The position numbers and the translations under genes were made by a program. A DNA stretch of 43,864 nucleotides from Verrucomicrobiales bacterium (GTDB lineage Bacteria > Verrucomicrobiota > Verrucomicrobiia > Limisphaerales > F1-12-MAGs170), in assembly GCA_005777315.1 (NCBI GenBank), contig SXMN01000332.1, positions 1 through 43,864 on the forward strand, read 5' to 3'. The notes beneath the pieces are model-generated. The model searched no databases. It saw only the letters and a list, made by a program, of their open reading frames with translations, and was not told the origin of the DNA. This document shows, one piece after another, positions 34,010-42,900 of the stretch (position 1 is the first letter of the stretch; each line of letters opens with the position of its first letter).

Positions 34010-36577
34010 TTACTTTTGTGGTGTGGGCCCCGAATCATTGGAATCTGCCCCGGACTGCCTGCGATCAGAAGGTGCGCAAGAAGCTGGAGTGTTGAAAAAT
34101 CGTTCTTGCAGACCTTCTGTCAGCGAGTTCGATCCTGTGAAGAGGAGTTCTGGAAACTTCCGGTGTCGCGTGATTTCGTTCAGGATCTCCGCGCTCATGA
34201 AGGAATTCGCCGACATGCCTGCAAGGTACTGGAGGCGAAGATTGCGATCAGTGTTGATCTGGGCTCCGCGCATCCAGGACTGCAAATCGTCCGCCCTCCC
34301 CGCGTAGGTGCCGAGCAGGTCAATTACCGAGTGGAACCCAACTTCGGTCATTGATTGCCTCACCCGGGCGTGATCACCGCTGTTCAGTCTTGCTTGCAAG
34401 CGGCCGAGATCGAATTGCGTGGGTTCCGCCTGGCCAAGGAGCACCGCATCGTATCCCTCGCCCCCATCATCGTTGCTCCAGATTGTCCCGTGGGGGAAGA
34501 CCTGGAAGAAGGTGCTGATCAGACTTTTCACCGTCTCCGGATTGCTCTCGTACAGCGGAATCCAAAGGCTCATCACCCCGCCCGGTTTGAGGCGCGCCTT
34601 GCACATCTCGTAATACTCAATGGTATTCAGGGCGGCGCAGCCTTTGACCCAAGGGTCAATCGGGTCGGAAGTGATGATGTCAAACTTCTCCCTCGATGTG
34701 CGGATGAAATGGCGGCCGTCATCGGCCACGATCTCGGTTCGGGGATCAGTCACGACGTTGAAGTTCTCCTTGCTGAACATGGGAGCCACGATCTTGGGAA
34801 CGAGTGGCTCGATGTCGCAGATGACGATGCGTTTGACTTCGGGATGCACCACAAACGATCCGGCGGTAACGCCCGCGCCGCATGCGACGACAAGCACTGA
34901 TTCCGGGTTGGGGTGGGTCAGCGCGGAAAGATGGCCGAGCATTCGTTGCAGCCGCATGTCGCGGGAATCGCTGGACGCCTGCACCTTGCCGGCGGAGTGA
35001 AAGTTCCGCACACCCGAAGTCCATTTTGTCACGGCGATCGTTCCGTTCATCCCTTCGCCCACGTAGGTGCAAAAGATGTCCGGGGGACCGCCCATGTCGG
35101 GAACTGCGTTCTCATCCCGGATTCCAGGCGCGAATCTGTTTCCGTAGGTTGCCGCGAATCTGCCATAAGCGATCATGCCCCACGGAGCCGGAGCGACAGA
35201 ATAAATCAACCACGCACCCAGCGACAGCATTCCGAGCACGCGGGCTGCGACAGAAACAAGAGACATCGGCGGAGATTCGAGGCTGGTGTGAGCACCACAA
35301 GGACGACGAACAAGAGCCACGATCATCGTAATTGATGCCAGGGAGCAGAGCCCGATCAAAACCCTGTGCGCTGCCTGGGTGCCAGCCGTCGGAACCACGA
35401 TCAAACTGAAGACAACCGCTCCAAGAATCGCGCCGACCGTGTTCGCGGCATACACGCCGCCAACGAGCCGGCCCGAGTCCTGGTCACGCCGTGCGATTGC
35501 CGCCAGAGCGAGAGGGAAACTCGCTCCCCACAAAACCGCCGCAGGAAGAACTGTCCACAGGCAACGCGCCAGATCGAGTTGGAAATTGTACCATGGACCG
35601 AGAGACAAAGTAGGATTGATCGGCCAGAATGGCAGCGAGTTTGAAATCATGTAAGCCGCCCACGAAATCGCTCCGGCAAGCAGCAACTGACATCCGACGA
35701 GCGCCATGCCCGGCCTGACCATTGACCGCGCGAGAATGGATCCGACGGCGCTGCCGATTCCCAGGCCTGTCAAGAAGACAGCCAGGATGATCGAGAATGT
35801 GTAAACCGTCGCACCAATCAGCAGTGAGAGGAGCCGAGTCCAGACGACCTCAGCGCCCAAGGCAGTCATTCCTGAGATCGCGATCGTGATGTAAACGGGC
35901 CAGGAGCTGCTTGCCGGTGTGTTGGTCGTGCGATCAGCGGAGGACGAAACTCCGACATTATTGCCGAATTCAGCCGTCTTACCAACGCCCCCTGTCCACT
36001 CCGCTCGTGCCGCCAGCGCGAGCGCGAACAGAGCCACTGCGATGTTGATTCCCGCGGCTGCGTATGTGGCCGTCGCCATGTCGTGAACCCGGAGCAAATA
36101 AAACCCGGCGAACAGGCAGCCGAACACAGCACCGGCGATGTTGCCGCCATAGAAGAACCCCAGCCAGGACACTCCTTCACGCGTCGATTCAATCCAGCGT
36201 GCCATGGCAGGGAGCGTTGCACCCATCAACAGCGTCGGCGGCAGGAGGCAAACAGCAGCCACGGTGCCTCTCAAAAGCATTCCAGAAATCCCGCGCCCCG
36301 TGCCCACAGTGTAAAGATCCGATACCCAGGGAACCAGGTAAAGTATGACAACTCCGACCAGCGCGATCCCCAGTTCGAGCAGCCCATAGACCCGCAACGG
36401 ATGAAACCGGGGAGAAATTACGCGCGGGAGAAGCAGGCTGTCGAGGCACATGCCTCCCATAAATATCCCCAGCAACAATCCGGGCGAAACGCTGGTGAGG
36501 CCAATGACCAGTTGGAGCAACTGGAACCAGACGATTTCGTAAATCAATGCCGTGCAGCCGCTGCCGACGAAGAACAA
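34010..36577 (-). CDS. Polytopic membrane protein with spermidine-synthase-like domain
   Basis: The frame used gives 855 residues from a TTG at 36577. About 12 membrane helices in two halves (1-210 and 230-470) resemble an MFS-type transporter, and a SAM-binding methyltransferase-fold domain of the spermidine synthase superfamily follows (about 510-740; VLVVACGAGVTAGSF, VICDIEPLV, DDGRHFIRTSREKFDIITSD). Such fusions are common in PVC genomes and are not proven polyamine makers. The TTG start falls inside the first helix. Upstream the same frame has ATG 36649 and reads MNDTPSPSHGAASSRHRLLP, then TGA, then WLLLFFVGSG, so the true start is probably 36649 with a premature stop at 36587-36589. Confidence 0.82.
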   Translation of the reverse strand: MFFVGSGCTALIYEIVWFQLLQLVIGLTSVSPGLLLGIFMGGMCLDSLLLPRVISPRFHPLRVYGLLELGIALVGVVILYLVPWVSDLYTVGTGRGISGMLLRGTVAAVCLLPPTLLMGATLPAMARWIESTREGVSWLGFFYGGNIAGAVFGCLFAGFYLLRVHDMATATYAAAGINIAVALFALALAARAEWTGGVGKTAEFGNNVGVSSSADRTTNTPASSSWPVYITIAISGMTALGAEVVWTRLLSLLIGATVYTFSIILAVFLTGLGIGSAVGSILARSMVRPGMALVGCQLLLAGAISWAAYMISNSLPFWPINPTLSLGPWYNFQLDLARCLWTVLPAAVLWGASFPLALAAIARRDQDSGRLVGGVYAANTVGAILGAVVFSLIVVPTAGTQAAHRVLIGLCSLASITMIVALVRRPCGAHTSLESPPMSLVSVAARVLGMLSLGAWLIYSVAPAPWGMIAYGRFAATYGNRFAPGIRDENAVPDMGGPPDIFCTYVGEGMNGTIAVTKWTSGVRNFHSAGKVQASSDSRDMRLQRMLGHLSALTHPNPESVLVVACGAGVTAGSFVVHPEVKRIVICDIEPLVPKIVAPMFSKENFNVVTDPRTEIVADDGRHFIRTSREKFDIITSDPIDPWVKGCAALNTIEYYEMCKARLKPGGVMSLWIPLYESNPETVKSLISTFFQVFPHGTIWSNDDGGEGYDAVLLGQAEPTQFDLGRLQARLNSGDHARVRQSMTEVGFHSVIDLLGTYAGRADDLQSWMRGAQINTDRNLRLQYLAGMSANSFMSAEILNEITRHRKFPELLFTGSNSLTEGLQERFFNTPASCAPSDRRQSGADSNDSGPTPQK

Positions 36578-36649
36578 CAGCAGCCATCATGGCAATAGCC
36601 GATGCCGTGAAGAAGCTGCCCCGTGCGATGGTGAAGGCGTATCATTCAT
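36578..36649 (-). pseudogene. N-terminal extension of the spermidine-synthase-like gene, separated by an in-frame TGA
   Basis: Twenty codons from ATG 36649 are in the same frame as the large gene and give a plausible cytoplasmic N-tail (ending RHRLLP) directly before the first helix (WLLLFFVGS). The only obstacle is TGA at 36587-36589, next to TGG; a change from TGG would give LLPWWLLLFF. Other genes here end with TGA, so general readthrough as Trp is unlikely. Confidence 0.6.
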
Positions 36650-36721
36650 CGGTCAGGAATAGTGTGGGTCCATAAGGCATTGAGGCAATCGGAAGATGGT
36701 CTCGGTTACACCAATTCATCC

Positions 36722-36761
36722 AAAAGAAAAAGCCGCCTGCATCCGAATCGACGCAGGCGGC
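36722..36761 (-). terminator. Rho-independent terminator after the pseudopilin gene
   Basis: In the minus direction GCCGCCTGC (36761-36753) pairs perfectly with GCAGGCGGC (36740-36732) around a 12-base loop and is followed by TTTTTCTTTTG. It begins 27 bases after the stop of the pseudopilin gene and lies ahead of the probable start of the spermidine-synthase-like gene. Confidence 0.88.
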
Positions 36762-36787
36762 GTTCGCGAGAATGTTGTCGGAAGAAT

Positions 36788-37672
36788 CTATTTGAAAGGA
36801 ATCAACTGGATCCGTTCCTTGTACCACAGGATGTCTTTCTTGCCGTTGACGTCGAAGTTCTTCACCGGCCCGTAGTTGTAATCGACCGGATATTTCGAGG
36901 TAGCACTGAGCCATTTACGAATCTCCGCGTGACCGTCCGAAAACGAGAAGCCGCATGCGCCGTTGTGAAATGAGGCAGGAAGGTCTTGCCAACTGGCCGC
37001 ACCAGGATCCGTTACAAAAAAGGCGTCATTGTTTGAATCCGGATGCTCATCAAGAGTCAGCCATGTTTTTGAAGGTTCCACGACATCGGTGGTCTTTAGA
37101 AACTGGCGATAGGCGCCACCGAACGACCAACTGGCACCGCGCACCTGGCTGTCAGTGGGAGTGTTGTTCGAACGACCGAACAGCGCATTCATCGAGATGG
37201 TTCGCAGCCGTTGAGTCCAGCCCTTCTTGCGTTGCGCGGGACTGACGAAATTATCGGCCGGACACTTGTAGATACCCACGGCACCTGCCGTGTAAGGTCC
37301 GAGGACACCACTCTTGACCCACTCGACATTGGTCACGCTCTGAGAATCAATGTCGCTCCCTGCATTCCAAGTCATGATGTTGTTGACCCAGTTGTTGAAA
37401 AGTTTGGATGAGATCGCCTGTTGTGTGCCCGGGATGGTGAAGTTGTTGGCGGTCTTGTCATTGAAATCGCCGGAATACAGATGCCAGCCGAGCACAAGCT
37501 GCTTGTTGTTGCTCATGCAGGAAATACCCTGCGCCTTGGTTTTGGCCTTCGAGAGCGCCGGCAGAAGCATGCCGGCCAGGATGGCGATGATGGCGATGAC
37601 GACAAGCAATTCGATCAGAGTGAACGCATGACCACTCGAACAGCGGAAACGGGAAGGTGGTGAAACTTTCAT
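36788..37672 (-). CDS. Prepilin-type protein with H-X9-DG motif
   Basis: About 294 residues from ATG 37672; the frame runs upstream to 37897 through proline- and arginine-rich sequence that is not protein-like. The pseudopilin N-terminus [19 protein letters not shown] is followed by [20 protein letters not shown], nearly identical to the same part of the frameshifted gene at 23807-24642. The C-terminal motif is [21 protein letters not shown] (split here: His, nine residues, then DG). It is probably processed by a prepilin peptidase and exported. It ends in its own intrinsic terminator. Function of individual family members is unknown. Confidence 0.88.
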   Translation of the reverse strand: MKVSPPSRFRCSSGHAFTLIELLVVIAIIAILAGMLLPALSKAKTKAQGISCMSNNKQLVLGWHLYSGDFNDKTANNFTIPGTQQAISSKLFNNWVNNIMTWNAGSDIDSQSVTNVEWVKSGVLGPYTAGAVGIYKCPADNFVSPAQRKKGWTQRLRTISMNALFGRSNNTPTDSQVRGASWSFGGAYRQFLKTTDVVEPSKTWLTLDEHPDSNNDAFFVTDPGAASWQDLPASFHNGACGFSFSDGHAEIRKWLSATSKYPVDYNYGPVKNFDVNGKKDILWYKERIQLIPFK

Positions 37673-38098
37673 AGGTTTTTTTGAACTGTTGCTGACGACG
37701 GGAGATTTACGTCCTTCTCCGGCATTTGCAAGTGCGCGTTCCGCATGCCGGCGAACGGAGCTGTGAGCTTTGGACTCGGTGCTTGCGAAGCTTGCTGCAA
37801 GCCCAGGCGGTCCGCCGGCGGGTGGCGGTGGTGGCTTCCCGGTCGGCGGGTTCCCTGACTCCTGCGTTTGATGCCATCCTCCACCCACCGATTGCACTAT
37901 TTTTCAGCAGATCCGGGATGATCATGACGAGGGACACAACCATCGCTGACAGCAGTAGGGGCACGCTCGTATTCACGCAGAAGATCACACGATGCTCATG
38001 CATGTAGTGCGTGCAAAATGTCGATGACCTGCATGTTGCGAGAGTTTTCCGAGAGCTTTCCAGGGCAAGCCGTCGTGCTTCGGGGCATTACACAGCCA
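37673..38098. other. Intergenic region, pseudopilin gene / CotH-like gene
   Basis: This 426-bp gap should hold the pseudopilin promoter. Its first 220 bases are GC-rich with short inverted repeats (GCTTGC...GCAAGC at about 37788-37803, CCGCCGGCGGG near 37818) and may be another interspersed repeat. The open frames here (such as 37707-38003 on the minus strand) are rich in Arg and Cys and not called. Confidence 0.4.
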
Positions 38099-39832
38099 TC
38101 ACCGCTTGAGTAAGCGGAGAGAGTCGAGGTCAAAGAACGCCTCCCCCTTCACACCGCGCAATTCGCACATGAACGCCACCGGAGTTCGAGGTTTCTCCAC
38201 TTCAAAGTCGAACGTCATTTCCGTCCAATCGCGTGTTCCCGCGAGCCGGCGCGCCAGTACGCGGTGAAGGATTCTCAGGCACACTCCGGCACGGTCTTCA
38301 CCTTCTGCAATTTCGACACCGGACAATTTCACGCGACCCGCCAATCGGTATTTGCCGGGCGAAAGCGTGACTTCCGACCGCCAGGAAGCGCTGCCTGGCT
38401 CCTCCAGTTTGATGCACAACTGCGCAAGTTTGGAGTTCGTGCGCGCATCCATGGTCGCCTGGCCGGACGCGACGATCGCTTTCCAGTTGTCGAGTTTCGC
38501 AGCGCCAGCGGCGTCGAAGGCCAGACTAAAATCCTGCCGCAACAGTTCGCTCCGGAGGAATTCCTCGCGACGCGCCACACGCCGACATGCGCCATTGACT
38601 CGCTGCTCAAAGCCGGTGCGTTTCCCGCTCTCGTTCCCGGCAGCAGACGCATCGATTCGCGCCGCCGCCTCTCGCACCGCGTTGGTGATGCGTGCCGTCA
38701 CGAACACGTTGGTCAGAAGCCTTGTCATCCGGTCGTGGTAGCGTTGGTTAAACTCGGGCACATCCAGGACGGTCCGCGCGACCAGCCCGCGCGCTTCAGG
38801 CATTACTCCCTGGTTGGATTCGCCCAGCACCTGGTCGGTGCCGTGCGGGATGAAAACCATCTTGCCGGAGCCGAGATCGTGGAAGACGCGGTAATTGTTC
38901 ACGCCGATCGTGTAGCCATCCCAGTGTGCGAGCATGATCTCCATCGCCATGAAGGACAGGAAACGATCCACATCCAGGGCCTGCTCCAGCTTGACGCGCC
39001 GCAGTTCGGGATCAGGCTCCCGCACCGCCGCAACCAATGCCTTCATGCCGACGTGATTGGTGCGCACATCGCCGTCGTTCACCGGCAATCGCGGACTGAC
39101 ATCCCTGCCGTATCCGCCCTCGTAGAGGTTGCCGTTGGCATTGGTGAAATAGCGTTTGAAGAATTGCTTGTTGAAGCCTTCAACCATGACATGAAGCCCC
39201 AGATCCTTTCCGTTCAACTCCATGAAGGCATGCGTGGCCCGGGCCATCGGCACTCCCGCCGCATTGAACAGATCGCGGCTGATCTTTTCATTGAGAAACG
39301 TCCCATCCTGCCTGGAACTGTTCAGGTGAATCTTTTTGAAACCGTGAAAGGTTTGTCCTTCGGCGAACTTGCTGAAATTAAGAGTAAACGAAGGTTTTTC
39401 ATCCACGTTTTGGAAACTGCCCAGTCCGCCCTTCAAGTGGACCGCGACGTTGGTGTAAATCGTTTCCCCCTCGCGCACGGCGGCTGGCACGTATGTTCGG
39501 GAGTTCTTCCGCAAGCTTGCCATCCCCTGAGGGGAGATCTCGATATTCAACTTGCCGACATATCCCGTGGAAAAGATGTCGTTTGTGGCCGATGGGTTTT
39601 GCGCGGCCGAGAGCGTTGATTCGATGGCGCAGAGCCAAAAACATCCAATCAAAGTCAGCAGTTGCAATGGGCAACCCGCCCTTCGGGAATTCAGACAAGC
39701 ATTGAAGCGGAGCCGGAAACCCAACCCAGTCAAGGTTCTGCAATCCCTTTGGGATTTAGCGCTGGGATTCCTGAAAGACTCCGGGCGAAGCCGGACCCAT
39801 CTGTCAGAGAGAAATGCAAATCCAACTATCAT
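38099..39832 (-). CDS. Secreted CotH-kinase-like protein
   Basis: About 577 residues from ATG 39832; an in-frame TTG at 39733 would remove 33 residues that cover a short palindrome and may be more likely. A signal segment (LQLLTLIGCFWLCAIESTLSA) is followed by a CotH-like domain (VAVHLKGGLGSFQNVDEKPS, FKKIHLNSSRQDGTFLNEKI, GLHVMVEGFNKQFF, GNLYEGGYG). The block that is DxD in typical members reads FIPHGTDQVLG here. A C-terminal beta-sandwich of about 130 residues (SPGKYRLAGRVKLSG, WTEMTFDFEV) looks like a carbohydrate-binding module. Its stop and start fit between the pseudopilin gene and the STAND/WD40 gene, all on the minus strand. Substrate unknown. Confidence 0.8.
   Translation of the reverse strand: MIVGFAFLSDRWVRLRPESFRNPSAKSQRDCRTLTGLGFRLRFNACLNSRRAGCPLQLLTLIGCFWLCAIESTLSAAQNPSATNDIFSTGYVGKLNIEISPQGMASLRKNSRTYVPAAVREGETIYTNVAVHLKGGLGSFQNVDEKPSFTLNFSKFAEGQTFHGFKKIHLNSSRQDGTFLNEKISRDLFNAAGVPMARATHAFMELNGKDLGLHVMVEGFNKQFFKRYFTNANGNLYEGGYGRDVSPRLPVNDGDVRTNHVGMKALVAAVREPDPELRRVKLEQALDVDRFLSFMAMEIMLAHWDGYTIGVNNYRVFHDLGSGKMVFIPHGTDQVLGESNQGVMPEARGLVARTVLDVPEFNQRYHDRMTRLLTNVFVTARITNAVREAAARIDASAAGNESGKRTGFEQRVNGACRRVARREEFLRSELLRQDFSLAFDAAGAAKLDNWKAIVASGQATMDARTNSKLAQLCIKLEEPGSASWRSEVTLSPGKYRLAGRVKLSGVEIAEGEDRAGVCLRILHRVLARRLAGTRDWTEMTFDFEVEKPRTPVAFMCELRGVKGEAFFDLDSLRLLKR
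39742..39756. repeat. Short palindrome near the start of the CotH-like gene
   Basis: AATCCC and GGGATT (39742-39747, 39751-39756) form a 6-base stem with a 3-base loop. From memory, AATCCC/GGGATT hairpins occur in interspersed repeats of related bacteria; here it overlaps the doubtful first codons of the CotH-like gene. Confidence 0.35.
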
Positions 39833-39965
39833 GGCGTCATCTTGCGCGGGACGGGCCGTTTTCACACCGCAGAGGCGGGACGAGCGCAGAGAAGAACCGA
39901 TTGTCTGCCTGCTTCCCTCTGCGTCTGTCCCATCTCTGTGGTGCAATGCTTCTCTGCCGCTCCCC

Positions 39966-42900
39966 TCACTTCTTCCCTTCCGGATCCAACGTGACTTTGA
40001 TCCCCGGCACGGGTTTGCCGGCGGCATCGACGAAGCGCACCGAGCCAGCCCAGCCCGCCGAGCCATTCACCACTTTGAAGATCACCACGTTCAAGCCGGC
40101 CTTCAACTCGAGGCCGTTGACTTCGTCACCATCTGCTTTCCAGCCCCGCAAATCCAAGCTGCGATACACCTCTTTCTCATTCAGATAAACCCGGGCCATG
40201 TCATCACTGCCCACCAGGATTGTGAGATTTGATTGCGGTGTTTCGCTCACGACGTAGGTAACGGCGTAGGCCACGAGATTATCCGTGCCACGTCCTGGTT
40301 GGCTCTTCTGAACCAGCCCCACGAAATCGAGTTGGTAGGATTCATCGCTCAATTGAACCAGGGTCCAGGCCACGCCTCCCGGCGCTCCGGGGGATTGATC
40401 GCCAACGCGCGGGCGAAGCAGAGCTTCATCAGGAATCTGCTGCCTAAACAGGCTCCGTTCGTCCTCGCCTTTGAAGTTCAATGGCAATGGCGCCAGCACC
40501 AGCCATTGACGGATCGCGCCGGCATCCCCGGGAACCAGGGGCCGTGTTTGCTTGGACGGTTGGTGCTGAGGCGCCTCGCCCAACAACCCGAAGTCTTCCG
40601 CGATTTGGCGCTTCCGCTTTTGCTCCGCCGCTTGTTGTTTGTCCTTCCCAGCTTCGAGCCGAGCCAGCCTGCGCTCTTCGACTTTCGGTTCTTCGGCGGC
40701 CCAGCGCGCGGCATCGGCTTCCTCATCTTTTCGCCAGGAGGCGACTTGTTCGGTCGTCGCCCCTTCCCAAATGATCATTTCCTTTTTATGTCCTGGAGCG
40801 GCAAACACCTTTCGTCCGTCTGGCGAGACGGCTACAAAGAATGTCCACACTCCTTGAAACAGCGGATCGCTGAGCGACAGCAATTCCTTGCCGGTGGCGG
40901 GATCCCAAATCCGCACGGTTCCATCCCGCGCCTGACTGATCAAGCGCCGTTGATCCGGTGTAAAATGAACCCCAACAACATTCCAGGAGTGTCCCGTCAT
41001 GGTTCGCACCAGTTTCCCGGTTTCCGGATCCCACAACTTCACCAAACCGTCAAAGGCTCCGGTGACTAGATACCGGCCATCCGCCGAATAGTCCATGGAC
41101 TCATTGTTATGATCCATGAAGGCTCCGAATTCCTGGCTCGCGTGCGCTTTCCATTTCCTGAGTTCGTTGCCCGTGGCTGTGTCCCATACCCTGACATTGG
41201 CGTTGTTATCGCCAGTCGCCAGACGGCGACCATCCGGTGACATGGCCCATGCCCAACCGTCAATCCTGGTTCGAGGTGAGAAGATCTCCTCACCGGTTGC
41301 GATGTCCCATATCGCATGCCCTCGGATGGGTTGTTCTATCGTGCTGATAATCGTGTCTTCCTTGGGCCCAAAGCCGATCGAGTAGTGTTGGCTACGAGCT
41401 TCGATGGTCTGTTTGACCTTGCCGGTTTGCGCATCCCAGACGCGGAAAGTTCCATCCCTGGCGCCAGAGGCGACCCATTTTCCGTCCCGAGAGAACGCGG
41501 TGCCATCCAAGTGACTGGGCTCGTGTTCCCGCATCTGGGTGATCAGTTTTCCCGTAGCTGTATCCACGACTCCAACTCCTCCCGTATTTCGCGCTCGCTC
41601 GACCTTTTGGCCATCCAGGCCTTCTTCGGGCAGCAGGACGCTCAAGCGACTCCCATCCTTTGCGATGCTCATCGCACCATAGCCTGTGTCTATCTTAACC
41701 AATTCACGAGTGGCTGAAGCATCCCAAATCTTGATCCACCGGTCGCCGTCCGTGGAAATAACGCGTCGTGAATCGTCCAGGAATTCACTCGTCGGACCCG
41801 TTCCGCCTCGCAGTGTGAGTTCATGCTTTCCCGTGACTGAGTCATAAATCACCGAATCAGCGTTGCCCGAACATAGGATTCGTTTGCCGTCCGGGGAAAA
41901 TTCCACATTGGCTGTGCCTAAACTTTCAGGGATCTCCACCAGAACTTTTCTAAAATCGTCGGCCGACATGTCGTAGATCGTAATCTTTCCCCTAAGGACG
42001 GCCAGGCGCCGTGAATCGGGGGAAAACGCGAAACCGACACCGCCTAAACCGTTCTTGCCTGGCAGAGAATCTATTAACTCTCCCGTCTCGGAATCATAGA
42101 GGCGCAGGGTATCTCCAGCTTGACAGATGATGCGCCTACCGTTGGTGGAAAACGCCAGATGGTGGATCCAGCCCCCGTCGTTCCCCTCTTCCAGCATGCG
42201 AACTTTCTTTCCCGTGGTGACCTCCCAAATTTGAACGCCAAATTTCCCGTGCGCCCCGCCACTGGCGAGCAAGCGTCCGTCGGAGGAGAAGGCAAGGGCG
42301 TATTGTCTGAAGCCTACTCCCTGTTCTGGCAACTCGGGATCTGCAAGGTCGTTCAAGTTCCCGAAGCCACCGAACGATCGAATCTCTTCACCCGTTTCGG
42401 CATTCCAAAGTTTGATCTCGCCATTGAAAAACAGACCGCCACAACTGGCCACCATCTTGCCATCCGGCGAAAAGGCGGCATTCATGACCTGGTTGTTGTG
42501 GCCAAGAAATGTCGTCAGCTTATCACCGGCAGGCAAGGAACGAACTTCAACAGTCTGATCGTTCATCACCAACGCGATCCTCTTTCCATCCCGGCTCACG
42601 GAAAACGCTCTGATCCCCTTGGCGTAAGTCGGAAAGGAAGACAACTCGAGGTGAGTCATGCGTTGCCAGTAGAACCATTCAAATGAAGGCTCCGCGTAGT
42701 CCTTCTGTGAGGCGAGCGTCTCGCGGACTCGGCGATAATTCCGCTTTTCCCAATCGGATTGAACCGAGCTGATGCTGGCGTTGTAGGCTGTACGCTGGGC
42801 GATCGAGCGTTGAGCCTCCGCTTCGGCTTTCTTGGTCTGCGCGAAGGACTCCTGACGTTTCGCTTCCTGACGTAGTTTGAAAGCCCAGATGGTCAGTCCC

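Noticed and set aside
37707..38003. Minus-strand open frame with a hydrophobic start
   Set aside because: Only the first 35 residues look like a membrane segment; the rest is Arg- and Cys-rich from GC-rich repeat-like DNA, with no start signal.
38264..39619. Plus-strand open frame of 451 codons
   Set aside because: Antisense to the CotH-like gene, with no recognisable motifs.
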